Assembly: GCA_030613765.1 (NCBI GenBank)
Contig: JAUWLI010000092.1
Location: 1 to 9,449 of the forward strand
Direction: 5' to 3'
Origin: Phycisphaerae bacterium
GTDB lineage: Bacteria > Planctomycetota > Phycisphaerae > Sedimentisphaerales > SG8-4
Length of the DNA: 9,449 bases
Shown here: positions 1-5,993 of the stretch, in pieces
How positions within the stretch are numbered: the stretch's first letter is position 1
Layout: each line of letters begins with the position of its first letter
Position numbers and translations under genes: made by a program
The notes under the pieces: model-generated
The model's input: the letters and a program-made list of their open reading frames with translations, nothing else
Told to the model about the DNA's origin: nothing
The model's database searches: none

Positions 1-42
1 GGCAATTGCTTTGTCCTGACAGAAAATATCTTTGAGTGACAT
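1..42 (-). CDS. holB: DNA polymerase III subunit delta' (HolB), N-terminal fragment, cut by window edge
   Basis: On the minus strand an ATG (42-40) directly follows the tmk stop codon (45-43) with no gap. It opens 14 codons, MSLKDIFCQDKAIA, that run off the window. The pattern of a short start, then a 'D-I-x-x-Q-D-x-A' segment, resembles the beginning of clamp-loader delta' proteins, where this precedes the first helix of the AAA+ module. In many bacteria holB follows tmk directly, which supports the call. A purine-rich GAGGTGA inside the tmk 3' end (60-54) lies 11 bases upstream and can act as ribosome binding site. The product would help load the sliding clamp for the polymerase encoded by dnaE in this cluster. 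Only the start is visible, so the identification rests on 14 residues plus context. Confidence 0.6.
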   Translation of the reverse strand, partial: MSLKDIFCQDKAIA

Positions 43-684
43 CTATGTAAAACTCACCTCTGAGATAAGCTGCAATATCTTTTTCTGAACTGTTTCGATG
101 TCGCCGGCGGCATCGACTATCAAAAAGTTTTTCTTCTGGTGGACAAGTTCGAGAAAACCTTCACGTACCTTTTGGTGATATTGGCGCGGTTTTGCCTCCA
201 TTCTATCGGGCCGGCCGGAGAGGCGATTAGCTGAAGTTTCCAAATCGACATCGAGTACGATAGTCAGGTCCGGCCAAGGCATTTTTAGAGAATCTGTTGC
301 AAGTTTTATAACCTGTTTGATGCCGAAGCCCCCGGCATAGCCCTGGTAGGCACAGGTGCTCGAGAGCCATCTATCGAGAATGACACACTTTTTTTGCGTA
401 AGAGCCGGTGCTATTTTTTCCTCCCAGAGCTGGGCCCTTGCGGCCATATAGAGCAACACCTCTGCTGCTGTGCTCATTGTGATATGTTCGGGGTTGAGCA
501 GGATTTGTCGAATCTTTTCACCGATGGCCGTATCGCCAGGATCACGAAAGGTTTCAGTCGGTACAGCCTGTTCGCCAAGCCATTGGATCAGTAGTTTTGT
601 CTGCGTAGTCTTCCCACAGCCGTCCGGCCCATCAAGAACAATGAACTTGCCTAAAAATTTCTTTTGAAGATTCTTGTTATTCAA
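43..684 (-). CDS. tmk: Thymidylate kinase
   Basis: Phosphorylates dTMP to dTDP with ATP, a cytosolic step of dTTP synthesis. Seen in the 213-residue protein: Walker A GPDGCGKT (residues 19-26), RDPGDT at 47-52 in place of the usual REPGGT dTMP-binding motif, DRW (104-106) matching the family DR[YFH] motif, and an Arg-rich LID with GRPDRME (157-163). Length is normal for the family. No ATG lies between the upstream frame and the Walker A motif, so the start is taken as TTG at 684, with AGGA at 698-695 ten bases upstream. This TTG lies inside the last codons of the nucleotidyltransferase gene (8-base overlap, 677-684), so translation is probably coupled. The N-terminal 13 residues differ from those of the broken tmk start at 1542-1598, which suggests a rebuilt 5' end. 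holB follows with no spacing. Confidence 0.93.
   Translation of the reverse strand: MNNKNLQKKFLGKFIVLDGPDGCGKTTQTKLLIQWLGEQAVPTETFRDPGDTAIGEKIRQILLNPEHITMSTAAEVLLYMAARAQLWEEKIAPALTQKKCVILDRWLSSTCAYQGYAGGFGIKQVIKLATDSLKMPWPDLTIVLDVDLETSANRLSGRPDRMEAKPRQYHQKVREGFLELVHQKKNFLIVDAAGDIETVQKKILQLISEVSFT
616..652 (-). repeat. Direct repeat, copy A: Walker A region of intact tmk
   Basis: This 37-base stretch matches 1545-1581 at 31 of 37 positions with no gaps, at a constant offset of 929 bases. The middle (623-645) differs at one base only and contains the exact 14-mer tcaagaacaatgaa. In tmk it encodes the segment from GKF through GPDGC. Five of the six differences are silent third-position changes and one is Gly to Ser. 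The match fades on both sides. Confidence 0.85.
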
Positions 685-1267
685 CTTTTTTCTGTCCTGA
701 GTTCAATTGTTCTTTAGCTTGTTTCAGAAGTTCTTCAAGGGAACTTTCAACTTGTAGTTCTTTGGCCCACTTATGCAGATAATCCCTATCGAGATGATCA
801 TATTGGACCGCTGCAACTCCAAGGGCGTCCTGAAGTTGTTGGCTGGATTTACTATTTTTGGCCCACTCCAGTTTACTTAAAATCACATCTTCCGGTGAGA
901 CTACCCAAGCGTCTAAACCCATTATATTAGCTTTTTGCCTTCGTTGAAATTCTTCTCTGCTGAAGGGGCGGTTCTTACGGATAATAATATCAGCCTTCCA
1001 GCTATTCTGAATATCAATCACGTTGAACACCGAATTGCTCTTAAAGGCGTCACGCGCAGCATCCGGATTGACATAGTAATCATCGCCAAGAGATTTTAGA
1101 AAAGCAATGAGCTGTTCTTCTGCGGGTGCTATAACGATATCAGCATCGTTTGTCGCTCTCGGCTGACCATGAAGGCTGCTTGAGACTGAACCGGCGAGCA
1201 TATATGGGATATTCTGCTCGTCCAGTTTCTTAATCAGTCTTCCTAAGAAGTCTTCCTGACTTGTCAT
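677..1267 (-). CDS. Nucleotidyltransferase-fold protein, AbiEii/DUF6036-like
   Basis: A 196-residue protein with the signature of the polymerase-beta nucleotidyltransferase superfamily: G26-S27, then a 13-residue gap and D41-x-D43 (in RATNDADIVI), with a possible third carboxylate at D93 in the strand KADIII. The segment SPEDVILSKLEWAK (124-137) is typical of the DUF6036/AbiEii-type branch, some of whose members are toxins that modify tRNA ends or other substrates. The target here cannot be read from sequence. The ATG at 1267 overlaps the stop of the 84-aa gene by four bases (ATGA), and its own stop overlaps the tmk start by eight. The small-partner-first order is like that of toxin-antitoxin pairs, but I cannot show toxicity. 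It sits inside a candidate inserted cassette bracketed by a duplicated piece of tmk. A housekeeping nucleotidyltransferase is the main alternative. Confidence 0.75.
   Translation of the reverse strand: MTSQEDFLGRLIKKLDEQNIPYMLAGSVSSSLHGQPRATNDADIVIAPAEEQLIAFLKSLGDDYYVNPDAARDAFKSNSVFNVIDIQNSWKADIIIRKNRPFSREEFQRRQKANIMGLDAWVVSPEDVILSKLEWAKNSKSSQQLQDALGVAAVQYDHLDRDYLHKWAKELQVESSLEELLKQAKEQLNSGQKKVE
695..698 (-). promoter_or_regulatory. Ribosome binding site for the tmk TTG start
   Basis: AGGA on the minus strand, ten bases before TTG 684-682, within the 3' end of the nucleotidyltransferase gene. It supports the unusual TTG start of tmk, because no ATG is available before the Walker A motif. Confidence 0.45.
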
Positions 1268-1518
1268 ATCTGCATCTCGATATCGGGGTAGATTTGCTTA
1301 AATAGAGCTTGGCCAATCATAAGCCGTAGAACTTCCTGCTTTATTTTTTGTTCATCGTAATCGGGATTACGTCCTCTTACACCCGATTCAACGATACTGC
1401 GAAGATTATCGCTCATCTCGAATGCCATTTTAAGGCGCACTTCCGGCCCCAGTCTTCGCAGGATTTCAAACTGCTTTCTCGCAGCATCTATAGTAGTATC
1501 TGCGGGTATTGGATTCAT
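1264..1518 (-). CDS. Small helical protein paired with the nucleotidyltransferase; possible antitoxin-like partner
   Basis: An 84-residue, charged, soluble protein without signal peptide or membrane segment. It appears mostly helical, with a central ILRRLGPEVRLKMAFEMSD block (19-37) and a second helix around QEVLRLMIGQALF (61-73). Small proteins of this pattern (LRR-x-x-PE-x-R-L-x-MAFE-x-SD, then NPDY, then a LIG-x-x-LF-x-x-x-YP end) are, as I recall, found next to nucleotidyltransferase genes in many bacteria and usually left unnamed. No DNA-binding fold is obvious, and the RxxxxH motif of HEPN toxins is absent. The ATG at 1518 has AGGTTGA just upstream. The stop overlaps the next gene's start in ATGA, a hallmark of translational coupling and of a fixed pair. 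Antitoxin, chaperone or regulatory subunit are all possible; function unknown. Confidence 0.7.
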   Translation of the reverse strand: MNPIPADTTIDAARKQFEILRRLGPEVRLKMAFEMSDNLRSIVESGVRGRNPDYDEQKIKQEVLRLMIGQALFKQIYPDIEMQI

Positions 1519-1541
1519 TTCAACCTGACAACTTGTTCTTT

Positions 1542-1598
1542 TCAGCAGCTATCCGGCCCGTCAAGAACAATGAATTTACCTCTTAGTTTGTTCTTCAT
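1542..1598 (-). pseudogene. tmk: Truncated 5' remnant of thymidylate kinase
   Basis: On the minus strand an ATG (1598-1596) opens MKNKLRGKFIVLDGPDSC and then stops at TGA (1544-1542). The segment from GKF to the Walker A start equals that of the intact tmk (GKFIVLDGPDGC). The match breaks inside Walker A: Gly becomes Ser, and the codon after Cys, GGG in tmk, is TGA here. It sits between the dnaE stop and the two-gene cassette, where the original tmk start would be expected in a dnaE-tmk-holB order. GGAATAAAGG upstream could still act as a ribosome binding site, so a short peptide may be made, but it cannot be an enzyme. Confidence 0.8.
1545..1581 (-). repeat. Direct repeat, copy B: Walker A region of the tmk remnant
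   Basis: Partner of the repeat at 616-652 (31 of 37 identical, same orientation, offset 929). The two copies bracket the 84-aa/nucleotidyltransferase pair. Homology is lost at about the Walker A lysine on one side and just before the GKF codons on the other. Confidence 0.85.
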
Positions 1599-1681
1599 GC
1601 CTTTATTCCACATCTGTTCCCAAGATTTTCATCTCCAACAAATCAAATCCTTAACTTCGCTCATGATAACAGCAGCCCGGA

Positions 1682-4600
1682 TTATTTTGCAAGTTGGAAG
1701 TTTTCAGGTCCGACGAGCTGTCTCATTTTTCTGCAGAAGTCGTTGTCGGGATTGACGGATAGCTGCCTGTCGGCGGCTGCGTAGACCCTGCCCTTGTCGG
1801 TTTTTATCGCTACATAAACGGGACTTTTGCCTCTGTGATGCCGGCAGATGCTTTTTATGCTCGCTACTTTTTCCTTTGTAACATCCTTTGCATCCAGTCT
1901 TATCCTGATTTTGGCAGCTAACTTTTCTCTCACGTTCTCCAGATCTATCAGTTCCACCGCTAAGATGTTGGGTTTTTCCCTTCTGTAATCGAGTTTTCCC
2001 TTTACAAAAACGATACTATCAGCAACTGCTAAATCACCGAATTTATTCAATACGTCCGGGAACATGACCACCTCGACTTGGCCCTGGAGGTCTTCAAGGG
2101 TGAAGTAAGCCATTTTTGAGCCGGCATTTCGGCCTGTCTTTGTCAAAGTGTATCTTATTTTTGTTATCATTCCGCCGATTATAATTTGCCGACCCTGATT
2201 GGCGCCAGCCAGTTGTGAGCTATTGTGTGTGGAATAAAGGTTTATTGTCTCGGCGTGATGGCTGAGCGGGTTGCTGGTAACATAGAAGCCGAGGACCTGT
2301 TTTTCAAAAACGAGCATCTGCATTTCGGGCCAGGGTGGGACATCGGGCAGGTTCTGGTGGTCCTGTGAATAGTCGCTATCGCCGGTCATTTGGCCAAAAA
2401 AATTCATCTGACCGTTTTGTTTATCAGCCTGAAAAGTCGCACCGATTTGCATTGCTTTTTCGAGGCCGGCCATCATCTGGGCACGGTTTCCACCGAGTTT
2501 GTCGAAGGCGCCTGCTTTTATTAGAGCTTCGATTACCTGTTTATTGGCGGCCCTTAAATCGACATTTTCACAGAAGTGGAAGAGAGACTGGAATCGGCCG
2601 ATTTCGCGGCGAGCAGCGATGATTTGCTCGACGGCCTTTTCGCCGACGCCTTTGACGGCAGCCAGGCCAAAACGTAATACGCCCTTCTTGTCCTGGTCGG
2701 TATCTGCATTCTCGTAGAGGGGTGTAAAGTCGACTCCGCTTTCGTTGATATCGGGCGCCAAGACTTCAATACCCATTTCGGCGCATTCGGCGATATATTC
2801 AACGACCTTGTCGGTGTTGTCCATTTCAAAGGTCAAGAGAGCAGCCATATATTCGATTGGCCAATGAGTCTTCATGTAGGCAGTCTGGTATGCGATGAGG
2901 GCATAGCGTGTTGAATGACTCTTGTTGAAGCCGTAGCCGGCGAATCGCTCGATAAGCTCGAAAATCTGTTTTGCCTGCTGGCCGGTTAGGCCTTTATCTA
3001 CACAGCCAGTTACAAATCTTTCTCTCTCCTTGGCGATGGTTTTGGCTTTCTTTTTGCTTATAGCCTTGATGAGTCCATAGGCTTCTCGCAACGGGATATC
3101 GCCGAGGCGATTACAGATGCGCATCACCTGTTCCTGATAAACCATAATGCCATAAGTCTCGTCGAGGATTTCGGTCATAATTGGGTGCGGCAGGCTCCAT
3201 TTAGCACCGTGCTTTCGGTCGGTGTAATCCGGGATTAGTATCATAGGACCCGGGCGATAAAGGGCATTGGCAGCTATGAGGTCTTCGATACGGTCGGGCT
3301 TCATCCTCATCAGCAGGTTCTGCATGCCATCGGACTCAAATTGGAAAATCCCTTTCGTTTTCCCGCTTGAGAAAAGCTGGAAGACCTTGGTGTCTGTGGG
3401 GTCGAGTTTTTCCAGGTCGATGTCCTGTTCGTGAATGTCTTTGACCAACTGGCGAGCCCGCTCTAACACGCTGAGGGTTTTGAGCCCCAGAAAGTCCATT
3501 TTTAACAGTCCAACTTTTTCGACCACAGGCCCTTCGTACTGGGTTACGATATCGTTGGAGTCGGATGCTTTATAAAGGGGTACGAAATTGGTCAAAGGCT
3601 CATCGGCAATGACGACGCCGGCGGCGTGGACTGATGCGTGGCGGGTAAGGCCTTCGAGCTTCTTGCATATATCAATTACTTTTCTAATCTGCTCGTCTTT
3701 CTCATAAGCCTGTTTCAACTGCGGCTCGGTCTTTAAGGCTTTATCGAGTGTCATATCAAGAGAAAAGGGAATAAGCTTGGCTAATCTGTCGGCCTCATGT
3801 AATGGCACAGCAAGCACCCGACAGACATCACGGATAACCGCCCGGGCTTTCATCGTTCCGAAAGTTATGATCTGCGCGACGTGACCATACTTCTGGCGGA
3901 CATAGTCGATGATTTGTGGCCGGTGAGCCTGACAGATATCGATATCAACATCCGGCATCTCATCGCGCTGGGGGTCCATAAAACGCTCGAAGAGCAAGTC
4001 GTAGCGAATCGGATCAACATTGCACAATCCGAGGCAGTACCCAACGAGAGTACCTACTGCGCTTCCTCTGGCACCTACAGGTATATTGTTTTCGTGCGCA
4101 TAACGGCAAAAATCCCAAACGATAAGAAAATAGCTGGCAAAGCCTTTCGACTCAATTACATCAAGTTCTCTATCAAGCCTGCTTCTTATTTGTTCGGTGA
4201 CTTGGCCGTAGCGCTGCTCTGCCGCCTCGTAGCACAATCCGGTGAGGAATTCTTCCGGCGTTGAGCCGTCAGGAGGTCTAAACTGGGGGGCGTGACGCCG
4301 CTTTAAGTCAAGCTCGACATTGCAGCGGTCGGCAATAATTACAGTATTGTCACAGGCCTGGGGGACATCGGCAAAGAGCTGGTGCATTTGCTCAGGAGTT
4401 TTTAGATAAACGTCTGATGGATAAATCATTCTGTTGGGATCATCAGCATTTTTGCCGGTGCTTATAGCACATAGACAATTGTGAGCTTCGTGATCATCTT
4501 CTTCAAGGAAATGTACATCATTGGTCGCAACAAGGCCCAGTCCCATCTTCTTTGCAAGATCAATCAGTGCCTGACAGACGTTAGGGTCATCATTCTCGTG

Positions 4601-5140
4601 TTTTTGGATTTCGATAAAGAATCTGTCGGGGCCGAATATCTGAAGATAACCTTCTACCGTAGCTATAGCTGCCTTCTCGTCGCCCTTAGAAAGCTGGGCT
4701 GCAACCTCACCTTTCAAACAGGCTGATGTAGCAATTAAGCCTTCATTGAATTCGGCGAGGATTTCCTTATCAATTCTCGGGCGATAGTAAAATCCCTCGG
4801 TGAAACCGGCACTTGCCAGCTTCAACAGGTTATGATAGCCAGTGCTGTTCTGGGCCAAAAGTATCAGATGATACGCGGCATCTGAGATACTGGTTTTTTG
4901 TTTATCGAACCGGCTGCGCGGGGCAATATATGCTTCGATGCCAAGGATTGGCTTGATGTGTGCGGCTACTGCCTTGGTATAGAATTCTACAGCACCGAAC
5001 ATATTGCCATGGTCTGTAACGGCGATAGTATCCATTTGCAATTTTTTGCAGCGTTTGAGCAGTTTGTCGAAGGCGATCGCGCCATCGAGGAGCGAATACT
5101 GGCTGTGCAGGTGAAGATGCGTAAATCCTTTACTCGACAT
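1682..5140 (-). CDS. dnaE: DNA polymerase III subunit alpha
   Basis: Replicative polymerase subunit of 1152 residues, a normal DnaE length. Domain order seen: PHP domain (about 5-280), palm/thumb/fingers (about 290-810), helix-hairpin-helix (GLAAVKGVGEKAV, about 824-836), clamp-binding motif QMNFF (910-914) and an OB fold (about 985-1065). Catalytic palm aspartates fit D398 and D400 in PDVDIDI, with the third at D548 in KMDFLGL. The PHP metal ligands look complete (H10, H12, D19, H44, E69, H91, C140, D207, H209), whereas E. coli has Arg at the first position. The PHP site may therefore retain exonuclease activity, as in other DnaE proteins with complete ligand sets. The ATG at 5140 has AAAGGA 11 bases upstream. 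It leads the leftward cluster with tmk and holB; no terminator is evident after its stop. Confidence 0.97.
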   Translation of the reverse strand: MSSKGFTHLHLHSQYSLLDGAIAFDKLLKRCKKLQMDTIAVTDHGNMFGAVEFYTKAVAAHIKPILGIEAYIAPRSRFDKQKTSISDAAYHLILLAQNSTGYHNLLKLASAGFTEGFYYRPRIDKEILAEFNEGLIATSACLKGEVAAQLSKGDEKAAIATVEGYLQIFGPDRFFIEIQKHENDDPNVCQALIDLAKKMGLGLVATNDVHFLEEDDHEAHNCLCAISTGKNADDPNRMIYPSDVYLKTPEQMHQLFADVPQACDNTVIIADRCNVELDLKRRHAPQFRPPDGSTPEEFLTGLCYEAAEQRYGQVTEQIRSRLDRELDVIESKGFASYFLIVWDFCRYAHENNIPVGARGSAVGTLVGYCLGLCNVDPIRYDLLFERFMDPQRDEMPDVDIDICQAHRPQIIDYVRQKYGHVAQIITFGTMKARAVIRDVCRVLAVPLHEADRLAKLIPFSLDMTLDKALKTEPQLKQAYEKDEQIRKVIDICKKLEGLTRHASVHAAGVVIADEPLTNFVPLYKASDSNDIVTQYEGPVVEKVGLLKMDFLGLKTLSVLERARQLVKDIHEQDIDLEKLDPTDTKVFQLFSSGKTKGIFQFESDGMQNLLMRMKPDRIEDLIAANALYRPGPMILIPDYTDRKHGAKWSLPHPIMTEILDETYGIMVYQEQVMRICNRLGDIPLREAYGLIKAISKKKAKTIAKERERFVTGCVDKGLTGQQAKQIFELIERFAGYGFNKSHSTRYALIAYQTAYMKTHWPIEYMAALLTFEMDNTDKVVEYIAECAEMGIEVLAPDINESGVDFTPLYENADTDQDKKGVLRFGLAAVKGVGEKAVEQIIAARREIGRFQSLFHFCENVDLRAANKQVIEALIKAGAFDKLGGNRAQMMAGLEKAMQIGATFQADKQNGQMNFFGQMTGDSDYSQDHQNLPDVPPWPEMQMLVFEKQVLGFYVTSNPLSHHAETINLYSTHNSSQLAGANQGRQIIIGGMITKIRYTLTKTGRNAGSKMAYFTLEDLQGQVEVVMFPDVLNKFGDLAVADSIVFVKGKLDYRREKPNILAVELIDLENVREKLAAKIRIRLDAKDVTKEKVASIKSICRHHRGKSPVYVAIKTDKGRVYAAADRQLSVNPDNDFCRKMRQLVGPENFQLAK

Positions 5141-5173
5141 GGACGTATAAATCCTTTATTTAGAACAAGTTAT

Positions 5174-5189
5174 GCTCTCCTCTGAGAGC
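5174..5189. repeat. Short hairpin in the dnaE leader
   Basis: GCTCTC-ctct-GAGAGC is a perfect 6-bp stem with a 4-base loop, between the predicted dnaE promoter and its ATG. It would fold in the leader RNA. There is no U-tract, so it is not a terminator; it may affect stability or translation. Confidence 0.4.
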
Positions 5190-5204
5190 CCGGTAAGTCC
5201 TCGT

Positions 5205-5233
5205 ATGATAAGCAGGTCTTACCCTTATGTAAA
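5205..5233 (-). promoter_or_regulatory. Sigma70-type promoter for dnaE cluster
   Basis: Minus strand: -35 TTTACA (5233-5228), 17-base spacer, -10 TATCAT (5210-5205). Each box matches the consensus at 5 of 6 positions with ideal spacing. Transcription would begin near 5198, giving a leader of about 58 bases before the dnaE ATG. Confidence 0.55.
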
Positions 5234-5293
5234 GTAAATTTTCACGGGTCTTTTGCCAGGCTGTCACAAGAAAAGTCTGTTTTATCGCCAATA

Positions 5294-5337
5294 AATGGTA
5301 TTTAGGCTGTAATCTACCATTCATAACCATCCAGCCT
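5294..5337. repeat. Interleaved inverted repeats in the dnaE/rrf2 divergent region
   Basis: AATGGTA (5294-5300) is the inverse of TACCATT (5315-5321), and AGGCTG (5304-5309) is the inverse of CAGCCT (5332-5337). The two pairs are interleaved. They lie between the dnaE promoter and the rightward promoter, where an operator or pseudoknot-like structure could sit. The surrounding 330-base gap (5141-5470) has no credible gene; its right part is A/T-rich. Confidence 0.35.
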
Positions 5338-5377
5338 GAAAAAATATCTAAAAAAAACACAATTTTTAAAAATATCC

Positions 5378-5406
5378 TTGAACTTTGGTCTTCTTTCTGA
5401 CATAAT
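5378..5406 (+). promoter_or_regulatory. Sigma70-type promoter for rrf2 and sulfur operon
   Basis: -35 TTGAAC (5378-5383), 17-base spacer, -10 CATAAT (5401-5406). An A/T-rich stretch (about 5338-5375) lies just upstream, as in promoters with an UP element. The start site would be near 5413, about 58 bases before the rrf2 ATG. Confidence 0.5.
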
Positions 5407-5439
5407 ATCACTATCTCGATTGATTTAGTGAAGATGGAT

Positions 5440-5450
5440 ATAGGAATCGT
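5440..5450 (+). promoter_or_regulatory. Candidate regulator half-site upstream of rrf2
   Basis: ATAGGAATCGT lies between the predicted start site and the rrf2 ATG. It matches ATAGGGATAGT upstream of the DUF2061 gene (5966-5976) at 9 of 11 bases. The ATAGGAAT core resembles the half-site I recall for the Rrf2-type cysteine regulator CymR. It would suit autoregulation; two sites are thin evidence. Confidence 0.3.
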
Positions 5451-5470
5451 ACAAGAAAACCGGTGATTTT

Positions 5471-5923
5471 ATGGCAGAACCAAGTAAACTCTCAAAAAAG
5501 TGCAGGTATGGCCTCCGGGCGATCTTTGAGCTTTCTCTACGCCATACCACTGATCCTGTCAAGATACAGGATATAGCATCGGCTCAAGCAATCCCGCAGC
5601 GCTTTCTCGAGATAATTTTGGCTGAATTGAAACAGGGTGGCTTCGTTGAATCGAGAAGAGGGAGCAAAGGAGGATATATGTTGGCGCGGTCGGCTGATGA
5701 CCTGACTGTTGGGGAAGTCATTAGCTTCTTTCAAGGCGATAACAGAAAAGGAAACCAAACTGTTAATAACAGTTGGGATTTGAGAGGGGATTATGTTTTT
5801 GCCAAATTATGGAAGGAAGTAAGTGATGCAATTTCATGTGTTTACAGCACTACTACCTTTGAAGAGATGGTCCAGGAAGAATTAAGTCAAAGCCGTGTTT
5901 ATGTGGCTAATTATGCAATTTAG
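5471..5923 (+). CDS. Rrf2-family transcriptional regulator, CymR-like (no Fe-S cysteines)
   Basis: A 150-residue DNA-binding protein. The N-terminal winged helix-turn-helix is clear: KCRYGLRAIFELS (10-22), a recognition region with IPQRFLEIILAELKQGG (41-57), and the wing SRRGSKGGYMLAR (61-73), which is the Rrf2 signature. Fe-S members such as IscR carry three clustered cysteines after about residue 90. Here only C11 and C123 exist, so cluster sensing is unlikely. This is like CymR, which controls cysteine synthesis through a protein partner. The genes that follow reduce sulfate to sulfide, so control of sulfur assimilation by sulfur supply is a reasonable inference. The ATG at 5471 has GGTGA four bases upstream. 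Confidence 0.88.
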   Translation: MAEPSKLSKKCRYGLRAIFELSLRHTTDPVKIQDIASAQAIPQRFLEIILAELKQGGFVESRRGSKGGYMLARSADDLTVGEVISFFQGDNRKGNQTVNNSWDLRGDYVFAKLWKEVSDAISCVYSTTTFEEMVQEELSQSRVYVANYAI

Positions 5924-5944
5924 GAACAGGGAATTGTTTTTTTT
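5916..5944 (+). terminator. Weak terminator-like hairpin after rrf2
   Basis: CAATT (5916-5920) pairs with AATTG (5932-5936) and is followed by eight T residues (5937-5944). The stem is only 5 bp and A/T-rich with a 12-base loop, so at most it causes partial termination between rrf2 and the structural genes. Confidence 0.25.
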
Positions 5945-5960
5945 GCTTACAAACATAGTA

Positions 5961-5976
5961 ATCCCATAGGGATAGT
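5961..5976 (+). promoter_or_regulatory. Candidate operator upstream of the DUF2061-cysH-sir genes
   Basis: ATCCC-ata-GGGAT (5961-5973) is a dyad with perfect 5-bp arms. It overlaps ATAGGGATAGT (5966-5976), which resembles the 11-mer before rrf2. It lies 18 bases before the TTG start of the DUF2061 gene, a position suited to control by the neighbouring Rrf2 protein. The surrounding 70-base gap shows no convincing -35/-10 pair. Confidence 0.35.
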
Positions 5977-5981
5977 CATTT

Positions 5982-5986
5982 AAGGA
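5982..5986 (+). promoter_or_regulatory. Ribosome binding site for the DUF2061 TTG start
   Basis: AAGGA followed by seven bases and TTG (5994-5996). The good site and spacing decide in favour of this non-ATG start, which gives the full two-helix protein. Confidence 0.6.
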
Positions 5987-5993
5987 TAGAGCA

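Larger units (their letters stand above)
653..1541 (-). other. Candidate inserted two-gene cassette between duplicated tmk 5' ends
   Basis: The 889 bases between the two copies of the tmk Walker A repeat hold exactly two overlapping genes: the 84-aa protein and the nucleotidyltransferase. Both are in the orientation of the surrounding dnaE-tmk-holB cluster. Removing one repeat plus the cassette would leave dnaE followed by a complete tmk with an ATG start. This is what one expects if the cassette entered at the start of tmk, carrying or duplicating a tmk 5' piece that restored the reading frame. No integrase, transposase or terminal inverted repeat is visible, so the mechanism (for example recombination within tmk homology) is inference. 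Confidence 0.5.

Noticed and set aside
1599..1681. Terminator after dnaE
   Set aside because: No stable G/C stem followed by a T-run on the minus strand could be found.
1348..1755. 135-residue plus-strand reading frame across the cassette start and dnaE end
   Set aside because: It is antisense to three coding or remnant segments. Its resemblance to another antisense frame at 470-667 only reflects the duplicated tmk piece.
5160..5411. 83-residue reading frame on the minus strand upstream of dnaE
   Set aside because: It begins at GTG without a ribosome site, shows no recognisable domain, and would cover the dnaE promoter and leader hairpin. Treated as non-coding.
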